Shown here in pieces: positions 29,852-37,971 of a stretch of DNA of 64,000 nt (position 1 is the first letter of the stretch; every line of letters starts with the position of its first letter). The stretch comes from Prevotella sp. E15-22. Its GTDB lineage: Bacteria > Bacteroidota > Bacteroidia > Bacteroidales > Bacteroidaceae. The stretch is taken from positions 2,976,001-3,040,000 of the forward strand of contig NZ_CP096247.1 of assembly GCF_023204875.1 (NCBI RefSeq), in the 5' to 3' direction. Below the pieces are notes generated by a model. It searched no databases, was not told the origin of the DNA, and worked only from the letters and a program-made list of their open reading frames with translations. The translations under genes were made by a program, and so were the position numbers.

Positions 29852-32800
29852 TTAGTTACGAATCTTCTGAATCAGGGTAGCGCCATTGCTCAGGGTTACC
29901 TTCTGGATCATGATGCCCTTATGAGCCTTGGTAGCCTTGCGGCCATCCAGTGTGAAGTACTCAACCTTAGCGGTCTTGCCTTCCACAGTAGCGATACCAG
30001 TGAGGTCGGGGCTGCCAGCCTTAGAGCTGTTCTTACCGAGGTAATAGAGCTTGAAGTCGTCAGCAACAACCCAGCTACTTGTCTTTTCCTGAGCCTTCTT
30101 GATACCGATGGTCAGCGTCTCGTCGGCCTTCACCTTCACGATAGCCTTATTGGTGTAAGTTCCAGGATTCATCTCGATGAGACCCTTACCGCTTACCAGT
30201 GAACCAGGTACATAGTAGGTAACGCCATCAACAGAGAATTCACCCTCACCTTCATAGCCAGTAGACTCGAGCATTGCGTCACCAGCAGCCATCATGTTGG
30301 CGATAGGAGCAGTGTAAACAACGCTGTCACCATCAACACCATAGAGCAGAGCCATTGAGTTAGAAGGATCTTCCTTCCAGCCAGTGAAGTTCTCATCGTT
30401 TTCACCGTTACGTACCCAAGCGTCAACAGTCAGCTCATAAGTACCCTCGGGCAGACCCTTGATGGTCTGATACATATCGAATGCTGACTGCCAGAACTCG
30501 ATAGCCAGAGCGCTCTTCTGAGTATCATCATTACCCAGGTTACCAGGATTTGTCCAACCCTCTGAAGAGTTAGCAGTCTCGTCAACGTCAGAGAAGCTTG
30601 CAGACTTGATCACTGCAGTAACATCCTTAGGATCATCGTCGCTTGCAGAAGCCCAATCAGAGGGCAACATCAACTTGGTGTACACGACAGCAATCTTCTC
30701 AAGGTATTCAGTAGCCTCAGCATCAGTAATAGAGTGTTCCTCAATACCATTCATAATGGTAGTGTACAGATTATTAGCCTCATCCTTAGCATCCTGGTTC
30801 TCAGAACTGCTAATAGCCTCATTGAGTGATTCTGCAGCAGAACTCAACTTCTGGAACAGGGCTACAGACTTAATGATAGCAGCACTCAGGTCATAAACCT
30901 TAGTCAGCACAGCGAACATTGCCTTACCATCCTTAGCAGCAATAGCGTCCTGAGCCTCCTGATTCAAAGCAGAAGCCTGCTCATAGATATCCTTACCCAT
31001 AGCCTGGTCAAGGTTCAAACTCTTCAGAGCCTCCTCAAGTACAGGCTGAACCAGCTCAGCTGTGGGCTCGTGGTAAATCAACTTGAAGTTATCCCAGATA
31101 CACCACCAGTCTTCATTCTTATCCATCTTCACACCAATACGGAAGGTATCGCCCTCCTTGGCAATCAGACCATAGGCAGTTGTCTTATACATACCATACA
31201 AGCCAGCCTCCTCGTCAATATGGAAGCACTGAGCAGCGCCACCCATTGAGTTGGGGAATTCATTGCCATTAACTTCCTCCTTAGTCCAGCTCTCAACAAT
31301 CTGGAAGTTAACACCAGCCTCAGCAGGAATCTCTGAGTAAACACTGGGGAACTGACTCATAGCATTGTTCATATAGAGGTATACAGGAGAAGTATAGGGC
31401 TCTACAAGCTCATCACCACGCTGGTATCCACCAACCTCGCAACGAACATAACCCTGAACCTGCAACTCATACATACCTACAGGCAGATTCTTAATCTCCT
31501 GCCATACATCCCACTTGTGACAGTGCCAAGACTCGAAGCAAGCATTGTAGTAGCCAACAGTAGACAGGAAGGTATCACCATCGCCATTGATAGGACCAGG
31601 AGTTACGTTACCGCCATCTACACGATCAACAGTCCAGCCCTCGCTGGTACCGCTGTTCTCTGTTGTGCTCTTCTCGAAAGTAGGATTGGTAATGAACTTG
31701 GTCATGTTCTTGCCTTCGTAAACGCCAAGCTTATCAAGTTCAATAATTTCATTCATCCAAGCTTTAACCTTAGCGATCTCAGCCTCAATTTCCTCATTAG
31801 TCAAGCTAAGTTCGTCAATAAAGAACTCATAGCCCTCCTCATCATCTTCAATATAGTCTGCCAAATCCTGTGCAGGTTCCATCTCTTCATAATCAGGATT
31901 TACAACCATATTTCTAGCTTCATTAATAACAGAAGTATATTCCTTCCAGAGTTTGATGTTCTTATCCAGAGCAGCCTTGGTCTCGTCAACGCTCTTCAGG
32001 ATAGCGTTAACCTCAGCCAAAGAAGAAGCAGAAGCGCTATTGTTTGAGTAAGCAGCCTGATAAGCCTCCAAATAAGACTTGGTGTAGAGAGTACCTGGCT
32101 CGATTACATAATCACTGTAATCTTCCATAGCCTTTTGCAGGTAGAACTGACAAGCATCGGCAGCCTTACCATAATAAGTCAGAGAGAAGTCATCGAAGAT
32201 AGACCACTCATCACCAATATTAACATCCTTCTTCACACCGATACGCAGGGTGTCACCAGCGTTAACAGCCAAATAAAGGGTATTCTTGTACTGTCCCAGA
32301 GTGTGCATATAATACTCTGCAGCACCCATGTTGTTAGGAACGTAAACAGTTACGCTCTCACCACTTTCAGGATCGTCATATGTTACAGCAACGTCACCAA
32401 CATTCTGGTTCTCAGCCTGAGCACCGCTAAACACATTAGCAATAGCGGTCTGACGTGTATTGCCACCTGCTACAGCATACAACTTAGCATACTTAGAAGC
32501 CTCGTTGTGAGCCAACCAGTTCTGGATGGCGCTTGAGCCATTGCTACCAGCACGATAGAATGCGTTTACGCCCAAAGCATACACACCTTCAGGAAGTTCC
32601 TTAATATCCTGATAGGTATTGTAGTTCATGTTCCAGTACTCAGCATTCTCTTTACCACCATTTGCGTTGAACTTAGTGCTCCAACCAGTAGTAAGGTCGT
32701 TTCCATCGAAGCTGGGGTTCACAATCTTATTGGTCAAGTCAGCAGGATTCTCCAAAGAAGCATTGGTCTTACCCCACTCTACGAATGCTGCATTCAAATC

Positions 32801-33577
32801 GCTGATAGCCTTCTCAAGCTCAGCCTTAGTTGCAGCCTCATTAGCATAGATAGCCTCATATGCAGAAGTCTCGGTAAAGCCCTTTGCCTTCACGTCCTCA
32901 ATCAAGACACGTAATTTCTCGGCAACAACCCAAACATCAATAGCCTCAGCATAGGGAGCATAGTTCTCTTCAGTCACGAAAGCCCAGTTAATGCAGTTAC
33001 CCTCTTCCACGGGAAGATAAGGTACGCATGCGGTACTTGTGCTGCCGGTCTTCCAACCCATATACATTCCCTCACGATATGCAGGATGTTCAATGGTCTC
33101 ACCAGTCTCTGCATCGGTAGTAGCATCCCAACCGGGGTTACCATTCTCCTCACTCTGAGCAAAGAGTCGGAATGTCGCACCATTATCCTCAACACCCCAA
33201 CGGTAGTTAGCCTGGTTGCCAAGGTCAACGAACATAGAATTCTCGTTGTCGAAGAACGTCAGTTTCCATGCGTTCTTAGCAAGAGAGAAGTCGTTAAACA
33301 AATAGGTGAGGTCATAATTTCCATCAACCGTGAAAGCGACCTTCAAGCCTTTGTCACCGATACTCACCTGGGTACCCCAAGCATTGCCTTCGGTGAAGAA
33401 AGCTTTGGCATCAACATTGTAGAGATAGAAATACGTATCAGTAGTCTCGCTTGCCTCAAAACCCTGGGTCTGAGCAGGAGCGGGCTTCTGACGTACGCCA
33501 TCTACAATCGTTGCCTGAACAGTTCCGGTTAATCCCAACCAGAGCGCCGACAAAACTAGTAGTCTTGAAATTTTCAT
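29852..33577 (-). CDS. Large secreted protein with three CBM-like beta-sandwich modules and a short C-terminal sorting-like tail
   Basis: The 1241-residue product has a signal peptide ending TVQA. After an N-terminal domain of about 250 residues come three similar modules at about 283-470, 626-832 and 989-1177. Each opens with a NPSFDG-like strand, has a YQDIKELPEGVY / WQEIKNLPVGMY / YQTIKGLPEGTY core, and closes with a DTLRIGVKK plus W..FDDF.L.YYG strand, resembling carbohydrate-binding jelly rolls. Helical linkers separate them. The end (YFTLDGRKATKAHKGIMIQK) is a tail common in secreted Prevotella proteins. No catalytic domain is visible. It is monocistronic, with its own promoter and terminator. 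Ligand and function are unknown. Confidence 0.8.
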   Translation of the reverse strand: MKISRLLVLSALWLGLTGTVQATIVDGVRQKPAPAQTQGFEASETTDTYFYLYNVDAKAFFTEGNAWGTQVSIGDKGLKVAFTVDGNYDLTYLFNDFSLAKNAWKLTFFDNENSMFVDLGNQANYRWGVEDNGATFRLFAQSEENGNPGWDATTDAETGETIEHPAYREGMYMGWKTGSTSTACVPYLPVEEGNCINWAFVTEENYAPYAEAIDVWVVAEKLRVLIEDVKAKGFTETSAYEAIYANEAATKAELEKAISDLNAAFVEWGKTNASLENPADLTNKIVNPSFDGNDLTTGWSTKFNANGGKENAEYWNMNYNTYQDIKELPEGVYALGVNAFYRAGSNGSSAIQNWLAHNEASKYAKLYAVAGGNTRQTAIANVFSGAQAENQNVGDVAVTYDDPESGESVTVYVPNNMGAAEYYMHTLGQYKNTLYLAVNAGDTLRIGVKKDVNIGDEWSIFDDFSLTYYGKAADACQFYLQKAMEDYSDYVIEPGTLYTKSYLEAYQAAYSNNSASASSLAEVNAILKSVDETKAALDKNIKLWKEYTSVINEARNMVVNPDYEEMEPAQDLADYIEDDEEGYEFFIDELSLTNEEIEAEIAKVKAWMNEIIELDKLGVYEGKNMTKFITNPTFEKSTTENSGTSEGWTVDRVDGGNVTPGPINGDGDTFLSTVGYYNACFESWHCHKWDVWQEIKNLPVGMYELQVQGYVRCEVGGYQRGDELVEPYTSPVYLYMNNAMSQFPSVYSEIPAEAGVNFQIVESWTKEEVNGNEFPNSMGGAAQCFHIDEEAGLYGMYKTTAYGLIAKEGDTFRIGVKMDKNEDWWCIWDNFKLIYHEPTAELVQPVLEEALKSLNLDQAMGKDIYEQASALNQEAQDAIAAKDGKAMFAVLTKVYDLSAAIIKSVALFQKLSSAAESLNEAISSSENQDAKDEANNLYTTIMNGIEEHSITDAEATEYLEKIAVVYTKLMLPSDWASASDDDPKDVTAVIKSASFSDVDETANSSEGWTNPGNLGNDDTQKSALAIEFWQSAFDMYQTIKGLPEGTYELTVDAWVRNGENDENFTGWKEDPSNSMALLYGVDGDSVVYTAPIANMMAAGDAMLESTGYEGEGEFSVDGVTYYVPGSLVSGKGLIEMNPGTYTNKAIVKVKADETLTIGIKKAQEKTSSWVVADDFKLYYLGKNSSKAGSPDLTGIATVEGKTAKVEYFTLDGRKATKAHKGIMIQKVTLSNGATLIQKIRN

Positions 33578-33679
33578 AAGCCTTAATTAGTAAGTTAGTA
33601 AAAATATAAAGTTAATTAAAAGAGTTAAATTTCACATATTGTTATTGGTGAAAAGACCCACTTTAGGCCAATTCGGGTG

Positions 33680-33687
33680 CAAATATA
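33680..33687 (-). promoter_or_regulatory. Promoter -7 element for the 1241-residue secreted protein
   Basis: The minus strand reads TATATTTG, matching TAnnTTTG, with a TTTG 23 bp upstream (slightly longer than usual). The predicted leader is about 100 nt, AT-rich, without an obvious fold. Confidence 0.6.
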
Positions 33688-33749
33688 GTTATTTTTTTAA
33701 TAACTCGTATCAAAAATTGAAGTTTTTTTTGAATTTAACAAAAAAATAT

Positions 33750-33807
33750 AGTGTTCATGAAACACTGAGAAAAATGAAAGCCTCGCAACCCGTTGAGGTC
33801 GCGAGGC
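33750..33807 (-). terminator. Terminator of pnp, with a second small hairpin behind it
   Basis: On the minus strand an 11-bp stem (GCCTCGCGACC / GGTTGCGAGGC, one G-U pair, 6-base loop; 33780-33807) lies about 30 bp after the pnp stop and is followed by TTTCATTTTT. A second perfect 6-bp hairpin (AGTGTT / AACACT) at 33750-33766 leads into another T-run, so this may be a double terminator. Confidence 0.75.
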
Positions 33808-33835
33808 AAAATATGAAAACTTAAAACGGATTTAA

Positions 33836-36220
33836 TTAAAAATCCATGTGGTCCAGCGCGTCGCTGAAGTCCTTCGGCTCCTTACTCTCGGTAGGATCAC
33901 GATAGGGCTCAGCCTCTTGCTGTTGCTGCTGTTCAGGACGGGGACGACGCTCGCCACGCTCAGGGCGCTCACGACGGTCGCGGCGATCACCACGGTCGCG
34001 ACGGTCACCACGCTCAGGGCGCTCACGGCGCTCGCCACGGGCAGGACGCTCTACATAATCGGCGGGCTTCTCAATCAGCACGCGGTGTGAGAGCTTATAC
34101 TTACCTGTCTTAGGATCGATCTCAAGGAGCTTCACCTGGATGTGGTCACCCTCCTTGATGCCAGCCTCCTCGACAGTCTCGAGGCGCTTCCAGTCGATCT
34201 CAGAGATATGAAGCAGGCCATCCTTACCAGGCATAATCTCTACGAAGCAGCCGTAAGGCATGATGCTGCGAACCACACCATCATAAACCTCGCCTACCTC
34301 AGGAATAGCAACGATAGCCTTGATCTTAGCCAGGGCAGCGTCGATGCTATCCTTATCGGGACCAGACACCTGTACCTTACCAACACCGTCGGTTTCCTCG
34401 ATGGTGATAGTGGTCTTGGTATCCTCCTGCATCTGCTGAATGATCTTACCGCCAGGGCCGATGACAGCACCGATGAACTCCTTAGGAATCTCGATCTGAA
34501 CAATGCGGGGAACCTGAGGCTTGAACTCAGCACGTGGCTCAGCGATAGTATCGGTGAGACACTTCAGGATGTGCTCACGACCAGCCTTAGCCTGCATCAG
34601 AGCCTTCTCGAGGATGTCGAAGCTCAGACCGTCGCACTTGATATCCATCTGGGTAGCAGTCAGACCATCCTTTGTACCAGTAGTCTTGAAGTCCATATCA
34701 CCCAGGTGGTCCTCGTCGCCGAGGATATCGCTCAATACAGCGTATTTATCTTCTCCAGGATTCTTGATCAGACCCATGGCGATACCAGAAACGGGCTTCT
34801 TCATGGGCACACCAGCGTCCATCAGGGCGAGGGTACCAGCACAAACGGTAGCCATTGATGAAGAACCGTTTGACTCGAGGATCTGAGAAACCAGACGTAC
34901 GGTGTAAGGGAAGTCCTCAGGAATCTGACCCTTCAGACCGCGCCATGCCAGGTGACCATGACCAATCTCACGACGGCCTACGCCGCGCTGAGCCTTAGCC
35001 TCACCAGTACAGAATGGAGGGAAGTTATAGTGAAGCAGGAAGCGCATGTAGCTCTTGTCGAGCACATCGTCAACCATCTTCTCGTCGAGCTTGGTACCCA
35101 GCGTACAGGTAGAAAGTGACTGTGTCTCACCACGGGTAAAGATGGCACTTCCGTGAGGCATGGGCAGGGGAGATACCTCGCACCAGATGGGGCGGATATC
35201 GGTGGTCTTACGACCATCCAGACGGATACCCTCGTCCAGAATGCAACGGCGCATAGCGTCGCGCTCCACATCGTGGTAGTAGCGATCCATCATAGCGCTG
35301 TACTCGTCGTCAGAGATGACCGGAGTTTCTGAATTTTCCGGAGTTTCTGGAGCAGCAGCGCGCTCAGCGAAGAACTTCTCCTTGAAGTCCTCGAGCAGTT
35401 TCTCGAAAGCGTCGGCACGGTCCTGCTTGGGCAGAGCCTGCTTGGTGATATCGTATGCGGGCTGATACAACTCTTTATTCATGCGTGCGCGCAAGTCCTC
35501 GTCGTTGATCTCATGGTTGTACTCGCGCTTTACATCCTTGCCGAGCTCCTTGCTCAACTCCTTCTGCAGTTCGCACATAGGCTTGATAGCATCCATGGCA
35601 GCTTTCAGGGCACCGAGCAGATCCTGCTCAGAAACCTCCTTCATCTCACCTTCCACCATCATGATGTTCTCGGCAGAGGCACCAACCATGATATCCATGT
35701 CGGCCTCCTTCATCTGCTCGAAGGTAGGATCGATTACATACTCGCCATTGATACGAGCCACGCGCACCTCAGAGATGGGGCACTCGAAGGGAATATCCGA
35801 GCAGGCCAGTGCAGCCGAAGCAGCAAAGCCAGCCAATGCATCGGGCTGATCAACGCCATCTGCAGAAAGCAGCATCACGTTGACGAAAACTTCTGCGTGA
35901 TAATTGCTGGGGAACAGAGGACGGAGCACACGGTCCACCAGACGACTGGTCAGGATTTCGTTATCAGAGGCTTTACCTTCGCGCTTGGTGAATCCACCGG
36001 GGAAACGGCCAGCAGCACTATACTGCTCGCGATAGTCTACCTGCAAAGGCATAAAATCGGTTCCGGGAACTGCATCTTTTGCGGCACAAACAGTGGCCAG
36101 GAGCACAGTGTTGTTCATCTTCAGCATGACAGCACCGTCGGTCTGTTTTGCCACTTTCCCGGTTTCAATGGTGATGGTTCTGCCATCAGCCAATTGAATG
36201 GTTTTTGTAATTACGTTCAT
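33836..36220 (-). CDS. pnp: Polynucleotide phosphorylase
   Basis: PNPase is a 3'-5' phosphorolytic exoribonuclease in RNA turnover. From the start [14 protein letters not shown] the protein has 794 residues. Two RNase PH cores are present ([44 protein letters not shown] with [16 protein letters not shown]). A KH domain ([20 protein letters not shown], about 575-640) and an S1 domain ([19 protein letters not shown], about 645-715) follow. The C-terminal 70 residues are an Arg/Gly/Glu-rich disordered tail (repeats of [11 protein letters not shown]) and an acidic end, likely for extra RNA or protein contact. An upstream in-frame ATG at 36256 overlaps the promoter -7 element, so the internal start is preferred. 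Confidence 0.97.
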   Translation of the reverse strand: MNVITKTIQLADGRTITIETGKVAKQTDGAVMLKMNNTVLLATVCAAKDAVPGTDFMPLQVDYREQYSAAGRFPGGFTKREGKASDNEILTSRLVDRVLRPLFPSNYHAEVFVNVMLLSADGVDQPDALAGFAASAALACSDIPFECPISEVRVARINGEYVIDPTFEQMKEADMDIMVGASAENIMMVEGEMKEVSEQDLLGALKAAMDAIKPMCELQKELSKELGKDVKREYNHEINDEDLRARMNKELYQPAYDITKQALPKQDRADAFEKLLEDFKEKFFAERAAAPETPENSETPVISDDEYSAMMDRYYHDVERDAMRRCILDEGIRLDGRKTTDIRPIWCEVSPLPMPHGSAIFTRGETQSLSTCTLGTKLDEKMVDDVLDKSYMRFLLHYNFPPFCTGEAKAQRGVGRREIGHGHLAWRGLKGQIPEDFPYTVRLVSQILESNGSSSMATVCAGTLALMDAGVPMKKPVSGIAMGLIKNPGEDKYAVLSDILGDEDHLGDMDFKTTGTKDGLTATQMDIKCDGLSFDILEKALMQAKAGREHILKCLTDTIAEPRAEFKPQVPRIVQIEIPKEFIGAVIGPGGKIIQQMQEDTKTTITIEETDGVGKVQVSGPDKDSIDAALAKIKAIVAIPEVGEVYDGVVRSIMPYGCFVEIMPGKDGLLHISEIDWKRLETVEEAGIKEGDHIQVKLLEIDPKTGKYKLSHRVLIEKPADYVERPARGERRERPERGDRRDRGDRRDRRERPERGERRPRPEQQQQQEAEPYRDPTESKEPKDFSDALDHMDF

Positions 36221-36253
36221 CTTGTTTAAAACATCTAAAAAAATAAAATCGTG

Positions 36254-36261
36254 CAAAGATA
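36254..36261 (-). promoter_or_regulatory. Promoter -7 element for pnp
   Basis: The minus strand reads TATCTTTG, matching TAnnTTTG, 33 bp upstream of the chosen pnp start. No clear TTTG box is seen at the usual upstream spacing. Confidence 0.6.
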
Positions 36262-36372
36262 CATATTATTTTAGTATTTAGTGCACGAAAAATGAATATT
36301 TTACTCTTTTTTATGATTTTAATGGCGTTTCGATTAAAAAAATCCGTTTCTTGTTAAAAAAAAGAGTTTTTT

Positions 36373-36403
36373 TTTGTTTTGTTGTCGTTTAATCGTAACT
36401 TTG
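36373..36403 (+). promoter_or_regulatory. Promoter (TTTG-N19-TAACTTTG) for the envelope gene run
   Basis: TTTG at 36373-36376 and TAACTTTG at 36396-36403 are separated by 19 bp, a full match to the Bacteroidetes promoter pattern. It precedes the start at 36425 by 21 bp and rules out starting at the upstream in-frame codon at 36374. Confidence 0.8.
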
Positions 36404-36424
36404 CACGCAAAATTTGAAGAAACG

Positions 36425-37588
36425 ATGAAGAATATCTTTGTTTTGGCCATCGCTACATTAGCCTTTGCAGCCTGCGGCGAGAAGAAACCAGTGTTCACTG
36501 TCAAGGGCACCGTAGAGGGTGCTCAGGACTCAGTCCTTTATCTCTACAACAACTCACTGAGCGGTCCTGTAAAACTCGACTCTGTGAAGTTGGGCAAGGA
36601 CGGTGCGTTCTGCTTCGAGAGCGAGGCACCGCAGGCACCCGACCTCTATTGCCTGAACATTGACAATCAGATCATCTATATCGGTATCGACTCAACCGAG
36701 ACGGTCACCATCAAGGCGAAATATCCCAACATGAGTCAGCGCTACGAGGTAGAGGGCTCGGAAAACTGTCAGAAGATCAAGGAGCTGGCGCTGAAGCAGC
36801 AGCAGTTGCAGCAGCAGGCCATCGCCCTAGAGCAAAACCTCGACCTGAGTCGCCAGCAGGCCCTCGACTCTATCCAGACGCTGGTCAAGGCTTATAAATA
36901 CGACGTGGTGCGGAACTACATCTACCCTGATCCCAAGACCATCTACGCCTACTTCGGTCTATTCCAGACCTTAGGTCAGTGGAACCTCTTCGACCGTCAG
37001 GTGGCCGAGGATGTGCCCATCTTTGCCGCCGTGGCCACCAGTTGGGACACATTTTATCCTGAGTCAGACCGTGCCAAGCACCTGCACAACATGGCATTGA
37101 AGGGCATGAACGACAACCGTCAGGCCATGGCCCGCGAGATGATGGCCGCCGAGACAGCCGAGAAGGTGGTGACCTCTGGCATCCTCGACCTGGAGTTGCC
37201 CGATGCCAGCGGACGCACGCGCACACTCACCAGTCTCAATGGCAAGGTGGTACTGCTCGACTTCCACCTCTTTGGCATGAAGGAGTCGGCTGCCCGCATC
37301 CTGAGTCTGCGCGAGCTGTACAACAAATACCATGCCCAGGGCTTTGAGATCTATCAGGTAGGACTCGATGAAAACGAGCATTTTTGGAAGCAGCAGACAG
37401 ACAATCTGCCCTGGATATGCGTATACGATCCCACCTATGCCTCGGCCCAGCGCTATAACGTGCAGGACCTGCCCGAGTACTTCCTGATTGACCGCAGCAA
37501 CACGCTCTACAAGCGTTCGTCGCAGATGAACGACGTGGAGGCCGAGATTCGCACGCTCCTGGCAAACCCTACCAGCTCAGCCAAGTAA
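36425..37588 (+). CDS. Thioredoxin-fold lipoprotein (DUF4369 + TlpA/AhpC-like) lacking the CxxC motif
   Basis: The 387-residue product has a lipoprotein signal ending FAAC. The N-terminal part (FTVKGTVEGAQDSVLYLYN, LDSVKLGKDGAFCFE) matches the DUF4369 domain that often precedes thioredoxin-like domains in Bacteroidetes. A Gln-rich coiled-coil segment follows at about 120-155. The C-terminal domain has the TlpA layout (LDLELPDASGRTRTLTSLNGKVVLLDF, YNVQDLPEYFLIDRSNTL), but where WCxxC should stand it reads FHLFGMKES (about 280-288), with no cysteines. It therefore cannot act as a disulfide oxidoreductase and may be a binding or chaperone-like relative. It is first in a plus-strand run through CapA. 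Confidence 0.85.
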   Translation: MKNIFVLAIATLAFAACGEKKPVFTVKGTVEGAQDSVLYLYNNSLSGPVKLDSVKLGKDGAFCFESEAPQAPDLYCLNIDNQIIYIGIDSTETVTIKAKYPNMSQRYEVEGSENCQKIKELALKQQQLQQQAIALEQNLDLSRQQALDSIQTLVKAYKYDVVRNYIYPDPKTIYAYFGLFQTLGQWNLFDRQVAEDVPIFAAVATSWDTFYPESDRAKHLHNMALKGMNDNRQAMAREMMAAETAEKVVTSGILDLELPDASGRTRTLTSLNGKVVLLDFHLFGMKESAARILSLRELYNKYHAQGFEIYQVGLDENEHFWKQQTDNLPWICVYDPTYASAQRYNVQDLPEYFLIDRSNTLYKRSSQMNDVEAEIRTLLANPTSSAK

Positions 37589-37632
37589 GCGATAGTCTCT
37601 ACTGGCTGAACGACTGGCGGCTGCCCTACCCT

Positions 37633-37971
37633 GTGTACCGTTTCTGCACAGGCGACGTGGATGGAGACGGGAGCCTCGACGCATTGGTGGGCGTCGTCAA
37701 AAACACGCGATTCCATCGGGAGGTAGCACGCCGTATCTTCATCTTCAAACAGGTAGATGGCAAGGTGCGCCCCCTGTGGTTAGGCTCGCGCTTGGGAGCC
37801 ACCCTGGTAGACTTCCGTTTCGTTGATGGCTGCATCAGGGCCCTGGAGACCGATGAAAAGGGCCATTATGCGGTGGTAGACTATACCTGGAAGGACTTCG
37901 GACCGGCCTTCAAACGGTTCATCATCAAAGACACCAATAAAAATAACGCCATAAAACAATTTAATCTATGA
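37633..37971 (+). CDS. Small conserved-looking protein with an FG-GAP-like calcium-binding motif; start codon unresolved
   Basis: This reading frame encodes CTGDVDGDGSLDALVGV, resembling an EF-hand/FG-GAP repeat calcium loop, then FIFKQVDGKVRPLWLGSRLG and VDFRFVDGCIRALE. The only ordinary start is GTG at 37633, but the frame is open upstream from 37492 and reads SLYWLNDWRLPYPVYRF, which looks like protein sequence belonging to the same domain. No ATG, GTG or TTG exists in that upstream part. It overlaps the next gene by four bases (ATGA), so it is translated in series with it. Function unknown; the N-terminus, perhaps including a signal peptide, may have been lost or be reached by frameshifting from the preceding gene. 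Confidence 0.6.
   Translation: MYRFCTGDVDGDGSLDALVGVVKNTRFHREVARRIFIFKQVDGKVRPLWLGSRLGATLVDFRFVDGCIRALETDEKGHYAVVDYTWKDFGPAFKRFIIKDTNKNNAIKQFNL

Noticed and set aside
37580..37600. Programmed frameshift fusing the thioredoxin-like lipoprotein to the next small gene
   Set aside because: No classic slippery heptamer or downstream structure is evident at the junction; kept only as one option in the start-codon finding.
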